From: Gnetum montanum
Lineage: Eukaryota > Streptophyta > Gnetopsida > Gnetales > Gnetaceae
DNA length: 34,134 nucleotides
NCBI GenBank assembly: GCA_015680685.1
Contig: MNCI01006016.1
Location: 721,400 to 755,533, forward strand
Reading direction: 5' to 3'
Made by a program: the position numbers and the translations under genes. Positions 19,564 through 30,100 of the stretch are shown one piece after another (the stretch's first letter is position 1; each line of letters opens with the position of its first letter). Under the pieces are notes generated by a model. The model ran no database searches. It was not told the DNA's origin and saw nothing but the letters and a program-made list of their open reading frames with translations.

Positions 19564-21530
19564 ATGTCTTTTTCACAAGGAAGCAATAATGCATCGTATG
19601 GAGAGTACATTCATTGGAGAACTAATGAGATATATATTGAAGAAAATTGGAGTGACCAACCCCATGCAGGGGTTTTATATGTTCATGACCACCTTGACTA
19701 CACTTAAGGACTACATTCACCTAAGGCAGACAATCCTAGAGAAGATGGAGTAAGTCCTAGATTAGGGAAGGCCTCAAGGCCTAGGACCTCCTCTAAACTT
19801 GGTAAAGATAAATTAAGGAACCATGGGGAACACCATAGAAGCCATGGTAATCCACCCAGTTCCTCATCTTCCTCTTCCTCTTCAACGTCTAGTTCTGACG
19901 AAGATGAATGTAGGTATAGAAACAAAGCCCCACTATGGGGTAGAAATAAAAATAGAAATTGAAACCACATGAAAAATCAAAGGCATCAAAATGAACATAG
20001 ACAAAATTGTCACAATCAAATAAATAGAAATAGAAATTTTTACCATGGCATGCCTAATGATGTTGAACCCTTATTGGCCACTAAAAGCATGATATAGATC
20101 ATAGTAGTTAAGATACCCCATAGGCATCGCAGGGAAAGTTGCATAAAAAGGCTTGATATGAATAATTTTCCCAAATTTTTGGGAGGCTATGATTTTGATC
20201 CACAACATCATTTACAAGTCTTCCATGAGTTTATGTCTTACACAACATTGAAAGTGGGTGGCAAAAGCTTAAGCTCTTTCCTAGGACACTAAAAGATAAA
20301 GCCAAAGTGTGGTATAGAATTTTGAATCCAAATTTAATCCATCGGTGGTTCACAATGCTGGAACTTTTTAATGAAAAATACCAAACCTATGTGAGGGTGT
20401 CCAACCTAAGGAAATGAATCCAAGAATAAAAGCAAGAACAATATGAACCCTTGGATATGGCCCTAGACAGATACTATTTTCTACTAAATAGATGCCTAGG
20501 CCATGGTTTCTCTTAAGAAGAGTAGCTTTTCCACATTATAGATGGCCTTCATAGTCAAATGAGAGAGATCCTTGGGATGTATGCTCAAGGTCAATTATAC
20601 GGGCTACAAACCCATCAAATCCAAGAGCTAATTGAACGTGTGGCAAAAGAAGAAGGAGAGCTATGTAAATGGGAGAATGTTGAGAAATCTCACTAAGACC
20701 CAACTCTTCAAAAGAAGGTATGCATCTATGATAAGGAAAAAGAGGTAGCTCTCAATAAGGTGACTTCGCAACAAACTTTGTCAATACAAAAGTCTATTGA
20801 TGAATTTGAAGCAAGGTTTGATAAGATGTTGGAATGGATAAATAAGAAAGTTACAACTTTCATAGAAATCATAGAGGAAAGAGTAATGCAAAACGAATTT
20901 AGTGATCACAACAAAAGGAGGAAAAAGAACCAAGAAATAACTAGGAATAGTTATCGGCAAAAGGGAAAATGGCCGTAGAAGAAGAGGCTATAGAGTCAAC
21001 CACCAAAGAGGATGATGGATGTGACATCTGCATATATGACCATTTGAAGGGTTATTGCCCAATCATGTTACATCTATATGAGTATTGGTCTTTTGCATTA
21101 AAATCCAAGTTTGTACAAAAGCAAAAGCCTAGTAAATTACCTTTCTCACAAGGTAATTATAAATAGCCCTACCACCAATCATACTATCCTAGTAGGACTT
21201 CTTACTAGCCTCAATGTTATCAACAACTGTAGTGGCAAAACCCACAATCGTGGGGGAGGCCATCATCAAACTTGCCCTACCCTTACTGCCAGCCAAACCC
21301 GTACAAATATTATGTTCAACAGCCTGTTTCCCCAACTAGTTCTACGTCCTCTACTTCAAATCGCTACTACTACTCTCCTGAGTATTATTGACTCATAACA
21401 TCTCCTGAAAGATCACCACCTTACACCTCTTACCCTCCATCATATCCTCAATATTCTCATACTCCACTCCATCACATGTCAAAGCCAGCAACACAGGAAG
21501 ATTCAACATCACAACATTAACAAAAGAATG
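19564..21530 (+). mobile_element. Gypsy element B: gag remnant
   Basis: The frame opens at ATG 19564 (MSFSQGSNNASYGEY). Next comes an Arg/Ser-rich stretch with a serine run and an acidic end (PSSSSSSSSSTSSSDEDE, about 19855-19908). The capsid block follows: NNFPKFLGGYDFDPQHHLQV at about 20160, the same family as element A. Further on a Lys/Glu-rich, coiled-coil-like region (20760-20960) precedes a zinc-knuckle-like CDICIYDHLKGYC at about 21020-21060 (C-x2-C-x3-H-x4-C). A Pro/Tyr/Ser-rich tail runs to about 21500. Frame changes are frequent. No protease or polymerase follows, so this copy is internally or 3' deleted, or a non-autonomous gag-only form. Confidence 0.7.
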
Positions 21531-21974
21531 CCACTTGTCTTGCGAATGTGCATAGACATGATAATACCAATAGGTCCCTGCCACAATCTCGAAAATGCCC
21601 TTTTTTAGAACGGCTCCCACACGTAAGCACAACACCCATGAACTTACTAACTCATCCAAACCAATAGAATGCCAGTTAAGTGCAACATCCTTCCTTTTAC
21701 AACTAATGTCCTTTGATCCTACGTAAAGGCCAACATCCATCATTACTCCAACACCTAACCGAAGCAGTGAATCTAACATTGTGGAGAGACAAACGAATCC
21801 ATGCATAACTAAACATGATTAAGGGTGCAGTTGTGGGCCAAACATCCACAAAGTTCACACAACTCATACTCTGACCCACCAAATGTTTAAAAACCAAGTG
21901 TGTAAGCAATAACCCATCTACGCAACCACCACTAAATCAAAAAGCACATGGTGGCTTAACAATGAAAGTGTAAC
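21531..21974. other. Unclassified right end of element B
   Basis: This sequence lies between the Pro-rich gag tail and the point where the host LINE resumes. It does not resemble the LTR, so element B has no visible 3' LTR. The minus strand has an open frame of 137 codons (21806-21393) with no recognisable motif that runs back over the gag tail; I regard it as chance. Confidence 0.4.
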
Positions 21975-22409
21975 ATTGTTTCACAAATGCATGGAGCTTG
22001 CCTATCTGCTTATTAATTCTTATGCTTTGTAAGCTTTTATAGGAATGTTATTTGGTCCAACAATTTTTTCACTTTTCATCTTTAATAAGGTTGTTTTCAC
22101 CTCAAAGAAGGAAAATTTAGTAATAAAACCAAAGTTTGGTTCTACTTGTCTTCTCTTGGGAATTCTCTATTTAATAATTCTTGAAAGTAATTTTTCTACC
22201 TATCCAAGATTCATTATCTTTTACCAAAATTCTTTGATGCATTTGACATAATCAATATCTTTACGTTTTTTGTTACTGATTTTTGCCAAGCTGTAAATAG
22301 ATTCTTCCTCCTCCTTTGTTTATAATTTCTCATAAAAGCTATCTAAGGCCTTATGTTTGACTTTTATTACTACTACTTTTGCCTTCTATTTTTTTACAAG
22401 TTTGTATAT
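21975..22409 (-). mobile_element. RTE-type LINE, middle portion
   Basis: Minus-strand translation gives KVKHKALDSFYEKL, TKEEEESIYSLAKISNKKR, KDIDYVKCIK and later LLKMKSEKIVGPNNIPIKAY. These correspond to the RTE blocks 'RAYEDLYxRLxTKEGExDIYRLAKxRExKxxDxxxVKCIKD' and 'ALKRMKxGKAxGPDGIPIE' just before the reverse transcriptase core. ATTGT at 21975-21979 equals the five bases before element B (18505-18509). Joining 21975 to 18504 gives an open reading LHAFVKQLLNKFLKNRKM. Confidence 0.75.
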
Positions 22410-22454
22410 TGATGAGACGCGGTTCGCACAGGCCACGATATCGTGTACGCGATA
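22410..22454 (+). mobile_element. 45 bp 5' tip of the palindrome-bearing LTR family, ending at an N
   Basis: TGATGAGACGCGGTTCGCAC is an LTR start like those at 1673, 18510 and 32906. It is followed by a GATATC/GTAC palindrome (22436-22454) that runs straight into the N at 22455. After the N the host LINE resumes. Only the first 45 bases of the LTR are present, so the rest of an insertion is missing from the assembly or was deleted. Confidence 0.75.
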
Positions 22455-22455
22455 N

Positions 22456-22597
22456 GCTAGCTTTATGGTTTCCACTTTGCTAACATTCCTTTAAAGCATT
22501 TTTTATTATTTTGGAGAATATGTTGCACTTTATCATTCCACCATATCTCCTTTAGGATGTATTTTTTTTCTCCTTTTTTTTTACCCAAAATGTTGTA
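22456..22597 (-). mobile_element. RTE-type LINE, 5' most portion
   Basis: Minus-strand KEIWWNDKVQHILQNNKKCF matches the RTE block 'KETWWWNxEVQxAIKEKKECFK'. The LINE is 5'-truncated at about 22597, next to the right target duplication, as most LINE copies are. Confidence 0.7.
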
Positions 22598-22611
22598 TTA
22601 TTCCAATAAAT
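22598..22611 (+). repeat. Target-site duplication of the RTE LINE, right copy
   Basis: TTATTCCAATAAAT, 12 of 14 identical to 17138-17151, at the point where chromovirus protease sequence resumes. Confidence 0.7.
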
Positions 22612-22960
22612 GTGTGTCATATTATTTTAAGAAAATCATGACAATATGATAAGTATGTAATTATTGATTTACACTATAATACCATAACCATAAAAAAGGA
22701 TGGTGCAAGTTTCTACTTACATGGTGATAAACCTAAGAAGGTAGTGGATAGCCAACCATCATTGTTAAGAAAGAATTGCATGGTAAGAAGAACAAAGATT
22801 ATTTAAACTATTAATCATAAGAAGAGGGATTTTGCTATTTTGTAGACCCTAAGTTCAAAACCTGAAGCTAAAAAGACACTAACAAAAAAATAGAGGAAAT
22901 TGTTGGAGTTGGGAAACATAACTTGTGTAGCTTGTTGCATCCAACCATGACTTTGGGTCA
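22598..22960 (+). mobile_element. Chromovirus protease end and linker (right part of split copy)
   Basis: Reading plus from 22609 gives VCHIILRKS*QYDKYVIIDL and NTITIKKDGASFYLHGDKPK. This is the 'ACHILLGRPWQYDRxVxHDGxxNxYxFxKDGxxxxLxP' segment that follows the protease core in chromoviruses; the stop is TGG changed to TGA. It joins 17151 in sense and order, so the two parts are one copy split by the LINE. Further on the sequence becomes unrecognisable before the reverse transcriptase would start. Confidence 0.7.
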
Positions 22961-23400
22961 TTCACAATTTGGCTGATTTATTCTATTCTTCTGTTGCTTT
23001 GTGCTCTGTTGTTCCCCCCGTTGCTGGCTACGCATGGTTGGTGTGTTGGCTCTGTTCCTGGAGCTGCCATGGACGCGCCTGCCCTGCGTTCAGCCGCTCA
23101 GTGGGTGGCAGATGCAGGATTATGTCGCTGCTCTTGGATTATGTGGCTTGTCTTGGCTGGACTGACATGGCTGCTGCATTTTGTGCTCGTCTTTGTTGGC
23201 CTGGCAGCACCTGCGTGTAGTGGCGGGCAGGCAGCATGTTACGTGCAAGACGCTGACAGATCGTTACTGTGTTGTTGGGCTGTCGTTGTGTAGCCTTGGG
23301 CCTTTGGCCTTCTTTTCTCTTTCTTTTGTCGTCTATGGAGTTAGCCAGCAGCTTTGTATAAATATAATAATAATAGCAATAATAATGACATTTAATATTC
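22961..23400 (+). other. GC-richer block ending in an (AAT)n tail; possible LINE 3' end
   Basis: This block is clearly richer in G and C than its surroundings and ends CCTTTGGCCTTCTTTTCTC, then TTGTATAAATATAATAATAA with an AAT-type microsatellite (about 23355-23390). 'TTTGGCCTT...TTGTATAAAT' followed by a short AT tail is reminiscent of plant LINE 3' ends. Overlapping open frames (22969-23293) show no known domain. The call is tentative. Confidence 0.3.
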
Positions 23401-24770
23401 TCTGCAGTTTGGCTATCACTTTTTTGGCTTTATGCGTAGGTTCCATTGGGAGCTGAAAAGTGAGAAGTTGAGACGACGGATCTGTTCGATAAAATTCTCT
23501 CAGTCAGATGCAAAAAGGGAATTTTTCTTCGACTAGCCATAGTGGGGATGTCCTAGCAATCTTTCCTCTGAATTCATTACAAACCTGTTACAAGTGGTGC
23601 TTTCGGAAGGGGTTCAGTGGTGCTTTCGGAAGGGGTTCAGAGATGACTTGCAAGTGGATCCAGAGGTGCAAACTTGTTGAAGGAGGTGTGCTTTCCAAAA
23701 GCACTGGCAAACAACCAAGCACCAAAGGTTATCCTTAGTTGATCAGGTTATCCTTAGTTGATCAAACTAGTGCTCTAGATGCAGCAAGGTCTTTTGTTGA
23801 AATACTTTTTGTTTGACATTCTCATAACTAAGAAGGATTGTCTCTGTTGTACATTTATTTTTAAATAAGCGTTCCAACTAAGACGGAGCTTGTATTTAGA
23901 GTTTTCAAGCTCTTGTTTATTCTGAAATTTTCATTTTCAGTTTGCTAAATGACATGGTATTTTACTTCGCCTCATCAAGTTTAAGATCCAAACAATTAAT
24001 TTCTTTAAGTTCCTTTGTAAAAATTACAAGCATTATTTTATTTGTTTAAACTTTTATGTTTGTTAAAACACCAGATTGCCTTAACAACTAAGATTATTTC
24101 TGGGTTTTCGTACCCATACAAGAGATGCCCTGGTAATAATATCTTAAAACGAATTTTATGGGAGTTGCTATGTGACCAAAATTTATGCACTAAAGAGAGG
24201 GTCATTTTTAAGTCTCTATGTTTTTCGTTTCTGTTTTCTAAAATATTAGTTTTTCTATTTTTTTCCTATTCCTATTCTGTTTTCATTTTTTTGTTTCCAT
24301 TTCCCACAAATTTCATTTTCCTGTGTCTACTCCCAACCACCTATTTGCAATTTCCAAAACCCTCACTACCACATTTCTAATCCTGTCTTCCATTAACAAC
24401 CATATATTTTCAATCATGTTGTCCTATTTCACTTCATTTGGAGGATCCAAACCTTTGTTTTGTTTATTAACTTATATTTTGATGGTCCTTACCTAAGTTC
24501 TAACTTTGGTAAGATGCTTTTCTCATTAATTACATCATTTTGTTTTAAATTTACTTTTTTGAAATTTTGCATTTACTATTTTTTTCTTTTAAATTTTATA
24601 TATTGCAATTTCAATTTTTTATTACAATTTTAGTTTTTCTTCTTAAAAAATATAGAATAATAAATAATTAAATATTTTCTTATTTTCTTTAAGTTTTACA
24701 ATTTACTAGTAATTTTACAATTTACTAGCATTTATATTTTCTAGTCTTTTCATCTTATGAACCAAGAATT
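23401..24770. other. No gene recognised; small tandem duplications
   Basis: At 23595-23640 a 23 bp unit (GTGGTGCTTTCGGAAGGGG + TTCA) is present twice, and at 23728-23764 a 19 bp unit (GGTTATCCTTAGTTGATCA) is present twice. The frame across these (23508-23738) has no recognisable domain. From 23800 to 24770 the sequence is T-rich, with nothing coding. A 5' LTR for the Tat-type element that follows could not be found here. Confidence 0.4.
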
Positions 24771-24779
24771 TTCCCATGG

Positions 24780-26530
24780 AACATCTCAACAAAGATCCTT
24801 TACTCTTGCTCCTAATTGACCAACTAGTCGTCATTTACTTTAAGAAGACAACAAGCTTCACGTTTTCCAAACTCTATACCAAGAAGGACTCAAACTAGGA
24901 TGGTAGTCAATCAACCCCTAGCTCCTTTGGTGAGTAATCCCTTTAATTTTACAAATTATAACAATATTCTGAAACCACTTCAAAATGTTAATTTGTTCTT
25001 TGACCTTGTAGCCCCCAATAGTGATGCTCAACAACATGTAGAATGCTTTAAGACTTTTTTAGGTACCTATAACATCATCAAAAATGACATAGCTTGTACA
25101 TTCTTTGTCACAACTTTTAGAAGTAAAGCCACACAATGATTTTTAATGTTCCCTGATGCCTCTATCCATTCATGGATAGACTTTAAAAATAAGTTTTTAC
25201 TTTAATTTAATAAGTTCACTAGTCCTGCTTTAGCCTCAAGTAATTTTACAAATGTAAAAAAATTACCTAGGGAAAATATTCATGACTATAATTTAAAATT
25301 TCTCCATCAACTTGTTTATGTACCAAATGAGATGCATCCACAACCTAATGATATCCTCAACTTTTATCTCTTCACCATTGATCCATTCTTCGCCTATGTC
25401 ATCAAATCAAATTGCAACATAACAAAATTACAAGTAGCATTGGCTAAAGTTGTTAAGTTGGAGCAAATTACTTTAATAAATAGCATTCAAACTCAATCTG
25501 GGATGATGAGTATTAGCGATCCTATGCAATCTATTCCCTTACCATCACAAACTTTCCCAATGAATAATACTATGTTTCAAGCCCCTACTCCTCTCTAAAT
25601 GACTCAACCTACAAATAATTATTTCCAAAGTCCAACATCTTTTTCATTTTTACCATCAAATATTGCTTTGAGTGATAATTAATCAAATGCCTTAATTCAA
25701 TCTATTATAAAACCTAAATGAAATATTTAATCCCAATGGATCTACTACTCAAACAGAAAATCAAATGACCCAAATATTAACTTCTCTTCAAAAACTTTTC
25801 AATGAAATAGTTGAACTAAAGAGAAATAATAATAAAGTTCCTATACAATCTGAAAAACCAATCACATCAATCAATGATGATTATTGTCACCTTCATAACA
25901 CTAGGCAACATTTTGAGAAAACGTATCTTCATTTTTTAGCATTATATGATGACAATACTCAAAATCAACAAAATGGAAAAACCCCAATTATGGTCCTCAA
26001 TATACCTCACAAAACATAAAATGAAGAAGTTATCTCATTTGAACAAGTCATGGTAAGTGATCCCAACCCACATACCACTCGCTATCGTAGACTTAGTGAC
26101 ATTATGAATTCTACTCAAGAACAAACTAGGAATAGCTCTTATACTCCTCTCAATAAAAGAGTTCCTAGTCAAAATAATACAAATGGCCAAACTAGATCAT
26201 CTTAAGTAAACATTCAACAACAATCAAACTTACCTTCTATACTTAGAAGAACTTCATCCCAACATGAAGTCAAAGATGAGCATAAAGCTTATGATCTAGT
26301 TGAGGATTTGAAAAGAGTTAAAGCCAACATTTCAATGTATGATCTTTTACATTTTAATAAAATAAAAGATGTGATCCAAAAGATAATTGATACACTTGAA
26401 ACCAATAGAGAAAAATCTCCAATAATCGAAAGACAAGTTCATTTTGTAGAAAGTCCTAATGCTATCAATACAAAACTCAAGCAATTTCATGTTAAAAAAG
26501 AAAGATCAACCACCTTTCTTAATAACTTTG
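24780..26530 (+). mobile_element. Tat-type gypsy element C: gag region, decayed
   Basis: Plus-strand gag of a Ty3/gypsy element different from A and B. The core reads DLVAPNSDAQQHVECFKTFL and CTFFVTTFRSKATQ*FLMFP, then SIHSWIDFKNKFLL*FNKF and LPRENIHDYNLKFLHQL, the usual retrotransposon gag pattern (24970-25420). At about 25880-25930 CHLHNTRQHFEKTY resembles a C-x2-H-x4-H-x4-C knuckle with the last Cys lost. At 26290-26400 YDLVEDLKRVKANISMYDLL matches a motif often seen just before the protease in this lineage. Stops at former TGG and CAA codons disable it. Confidence 0.7.
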
Positions 26531-26820
26531 ATTATTTTAGGTAAGAATGTTCATAACTACTTAATGGATTGTGGTGCGATTTTTAGCATCATGCCATTAG
26601 AAGTTTGTAAAATGTTAGGATCACAAATGCTACCACAAGCAAGAAGTGTGATATAACTTGATGGGTCTAATATACCTGTGTTAGGGTCATTAAAGGANTT
26701 CATTGTATTAACATTTTGGCATTGTAAAGTGTGTTGTACCTAAATGTACAAGGATCANAAGAAGTGTGATATAACTTGATGGGTCTAATATACCTGTGTT
26801 AGGGTCATTAAAGGAAGTAA
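26531..26820 (+). mobile_element. Element C protease remnant, interrupted
   Basis: VHNYLMDCGAIFSIMPLEVC is a gypsy aspartic protease active site in which the D-S/T-G triplet reads D-C-G, so it is probably inactive. It continues LDGSNIPVLGSLKEV. The following 57 bp are duplicated (26641-26697 and 26759-26815) around a 59 bp block bounded by Ns at 26698 and 26758. After 26820 the frame is lost in a non-coding insert. Confidence 0.7.
26641..26815. repeat. 57 bp direct repeat around an inverted 59 bp block, with Ns
   Basis: The copies 26641-26697 and 26759-26815 are identical. The block between the two Ns (26699-26757) is the exact reverse complement of 27294-27352. Both edges of the block coincide with single Ns, which points to misassembly rather than biology. 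Confidence 0.9.
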
Positions 26821-27984
26821 AACTGTTGTGAATTATTGAACTTAGAAAGGGGTGGAGATGGGAGATGAATAAGTTTCCCAAATTAAAACTTAAACAAACA
26901 AAGCACACACACCAAATTTAACATGGTTTTCCAACTTGGTTAGCCCACACTTAGAGGGTAGATCATACGCACACCTCTGGACTTTGTTGCTCTTACAATG
27001 TGGTTGAAGCATCCACACCCTGTATAGTCTTCAAGCCCTACTCCAAAGTGTCATACCACAACACCAATCACTCAACCCCACAAGGTCTCATTAGGCTTGG
27101 AAATGTGGTTTTCAAGGTTCCACAACCTTCACAATCTTAAGCTTTCACACTAGAGTGTTAAAGCATAGTACCAACAACTCAATCCCGTAGGATCTCGACA
27201 AGCTCAAGCAAGATGTCTTCCCACAAGAAGCACATCAACCTCGTCGAGAAACAAGGGAGAATAATTACAAGGGATAAATGCAACTTAGTTTGCTGATCCT
27301 TGTACATTTAGGTACAACACACTTTACAATGCCAAAATGTTAATACAATGAAGAGCAACAAAGAATACAAATGATTACAAAATGATTGTACAATGATTAC
27401 AAATAAGCTTACACATTTTTGAATGCACATCAAGTCTTCTTATAGTTGTTGTGTTTCTAAATCCATCTCGAAACTTGTGTAATGACTAGCCAATGATCAT
27501 TAATGGTCATGGAACACATCTTCTTGATGCTTGAGATGTCTCTTTGAATTTGCCTTCAATCCTGTGAAGATGTCTTTGTTTAGTGGAAGACATATTTCTG
27601 AAATCTCCATTCTTGGAACACATCTTTGTCTAATGGAAGATGTCTTTCTAAACTTGGTCTACATTCTATAAAGATGTCTTTCTGCGATGAATATGTCTTT
27701 GCCTTATGAAAGACGTCTACTGTTTCTCAGAGACATATTTTCCTGTGAAGCCTTTAATTTTGCCAAGTCATCTTCTGTTTCTTGAAGATGTCTTTGTTCA
27801 CTTTCTTCATCATTTGAATTTATCATTCCTTGTTCATAGCCTTGCTTAATCCAAGTTCTTGTCCTACAAGCACAATAGCCACAAAAACATGCAAACAACA
27901 TTGTCTTCCACTTTTCTTAATGTTTTGACATACCAAAACCAAAAGGTCTACAATTGCAACTTAAACAATACCCTACTTTCACAT
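26821..27984. mobile_element. Non-coding ~1.2 kb insertion of unknown class in element C
   Basis: The element C frame is lost at about 26820 and resumes at about 27985 (YGVLLSKTFKAQFRGFLRSD). The sequence between has no long frame. Its start (TGTTGTGAATTATTGAAC...) could be a TG-type terminus, but no matching end or target duplication was found, so the class stays open. From 27500 to 27810 it contains about ten degenerate copies of a short word near AAGATGTCTTTG. A 59 bp part (27294-27352) recurs inverted at 26699-26757. Confidence 0.4.
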
Positions 27985-28900
27985 GTTATCCACTTATGGT
28001 GTGCTTCTATCTAAAACTTTCAAAGCCCAATTTAGGGGCTTCCTTAGATCAGATTTTTTGAAATTATTAATTCCTATTAAAAGAAAATCTGAACATGTTG
28101 TTATACCAAGAGAACCTTTTTACAAATAAGTGGTAACACCTTTTGATCAACAAAACTAATCTTTGGAAAATCAAAATACCAATCTTTTTGTTGGAGTTAT
28201 TGAACTTGAACTTGGAAAATATTTTGAATGATGGTGTGAGTGAAACTTTAGGAATAAATCCTTTTTTCTTACACATACTCCATCCAATATTACCAAGCTT
28301 ATAGAAAACATGAAAAAATTTATGAAGGTACTTTGCCATATCATCGACATGATGGAAGAACATTTCTTTTTGGTGACGCTCCACCATTGGGAAAGGATAA
28401 GGATATAAATGAAATTCAAACTAATAAAACATTAGAAGATCAACCAAATTTTGATGACGATCATTGTTACATTGATCGAATGACTAAATTTTCAAATGTT
28501 ATTAACTTAAAAACTTGGGTTTTAAGAGTAGATGGCACCTCTTCTAAGAAAAGATGTGGAGCCAAAATAATGGTCATACCTCTTGGTGAAGCTCCTATCC
28601 TTAAAGCCATTAATTTCACACAACCTATGACTAATAACATGGTTGAATATGAAGCACTTATACATAAGATCAAGTTAGCTCAATACTATGACTTATCCAA
28701 ACTCAAGATTTTTAGTGACTCTTAACTAATAGTAAATTAAGTTAATGGAGTTTTTCATGACAAAAATGCTACCATAAAGGCTTATAAAGCTTATATCCTT
28801 GAACTTTTTAAATAATTTAAACACATAACCATTGAACATGTTCCTAGAGAGGAAAATTATGTTCATGATGCACTTGCTCAAATGGCCACTACTTTAGATG
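27985..28900 (+). mobile_element. Element C: linker and extra RNase H domain, upstream of the RT
   Basis: After the insert the frame continues YGVLLSKTFKAQFRGFLRSD, then a linker. From 28495 an RNase H of the 'archaeal-like' type found in Tat elements follows: WVLRVDGTSSKKRCGAK (first Asp), NNMVEYEALIHKIKLAQYYD (Glu), LKIFSDS*LIVN (Asp) and EHVPREENYVHDALAQMATT (last Asp). All four acidic positions survive, with one CAA-to-TAA stop after the third. It lies 5' of the reverse transcriptase, whereas in Ogre/Retand-like Tat elements the extra RNase H follows the polymerase RNase H. A subset of plant Tat elements has this order, as far as I recall. Its role would be removing the RNA strand during reverse transcription. 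Confidence 0.75.
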
Positions 28901-29239
28901 TCCCTTTTAAACACCATGTTTGGGATTCTAAAATTATTATTGAAAAAGTTAAGTCATATTCTATTCCAAATTATGTATTTTTATTTTCAAGTATTTGATG
29001 ATGATAATCATATTTGTGAATTTTTATTTTCTACGAATGAATTTAGTAATCAATGTACTAAACTTTCTCAAATTAACGAGGAAGTTGTATTAAAGGATGT
29101 TGTACTTTTAAATAAGATTCCTTCTAAAATAACAACTAGAGAGACTTTATTTGATGACTTACATACTCAAATCAAAGAAATTTCTAGAAATACTAATTGG
29201 AAAATGCTAGCTAAGACAAAAATAATTCAAATTTTTTAA

Positions 29240-30100
29240 AAAGGGCAACACTACCTATTTAAAATAGGAGCTTACTTACATGCTGATGAAAAACAAAGCT
29301 TGATTGAATTGCTACATAAGTTTAATCATGTTTTGGCTTGGACTTATGAAGATCTTAAAACTTTCAATCCACTAGTGATGACACATATTATACCTCTTAA
29401 GTCAGAAACCAAACCATTTAGACAAAAACTCAAACTTGTAAATCCCAAGATTGAAACCTTGATGAAAGCAGAAATTGATAAGCTTTTAGAATCTAAAATT
29501 ATTTTATCTTGTTAGACATTCAAATTGTATATCAAATTTAGTGCCTATTAGAAAACAAACTGGTGAATTAAGGTTATGTATTGATTTTTGTAACCTTAAA
29601 AACTTCTTGTATTAAGGATAATTATTTACTTCCTCCCATGGAAGAGCTTTTACAAATCATGAATAGTGCCCAAATGTATTCCTTTCTAGATGGATATTCA
29701 GGATATAATCAAATCTTAGAAAGTAAGATGAACCAATATAAGACTGCATTTATAACAAAGTGGGGAACTTTCCAATTTGCTAAGATGCCCTTTGGTCTTA
29801 TAAATGTTGGTTCTACCTTTTAAAGAGCTATGGACAAGACTTTTAATGGGCTAATAAGGAACTGCATTATTATTTATCTAGATGATTTAACCATTTTCTC
29901 CAAAGATCACAGTACACACCTTAGAGAAATTTTCGTAAGATGTAGACAATTTGGTATCCCTTTGAATGCAAAGAAATCCATCTTTGATGTTCAAAGTGGT
30001 AAATTTCTTGGTCATATAGTAACTAAAGAAGGAATTATGATTGATCCTAAGCAAGTAAATGCAATTTTAGAAGTACCATATCCTTTATCTAAAACTCATT
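29240..30100 (+). mobile_element. Element C: reverse transcriptase, decayed
   Basis: Plus-strand domain in three frame pieces. It begins IELLHKFNHVLAWTYEDLKT and HIIPLKSETKPFRQKLKLVN (29300-29515), continues over stops and a shift with SFLDGYSGYNQILESKMNQY (about 29680-29740), then GTFQFAKMPFGLINVGSTF and, after a TAA in place of CAA, the catalytic IIIYLDDLTIFS (29869-29904). Then come FGIPLNAKKSIFDVQSGKFL and GHIVTKEGIMIDPKQV. The YLDD motif is intact. The sequence is that of a Tat-like non-chromovirus gypsy element and copies its RNA into DNA in a cytoplasmic particle when intact. This copy has at least three disabling changes. Confidence 0.85.

Noticed and set aside
21393-21806. 137-codon minus-strand open frame as a gene
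   Set aside because: No recognisable motif, it overlaps the plus-strand gag tail of element B, and it has no sign of splicing or conserved structure.
22969-23456. Overlapping plus-strand open frames in the GC-rich block as a protein gene
   Set aside because: Three frames are open at once because of composition; cysteine/tryptophan-rich products match no family I know.
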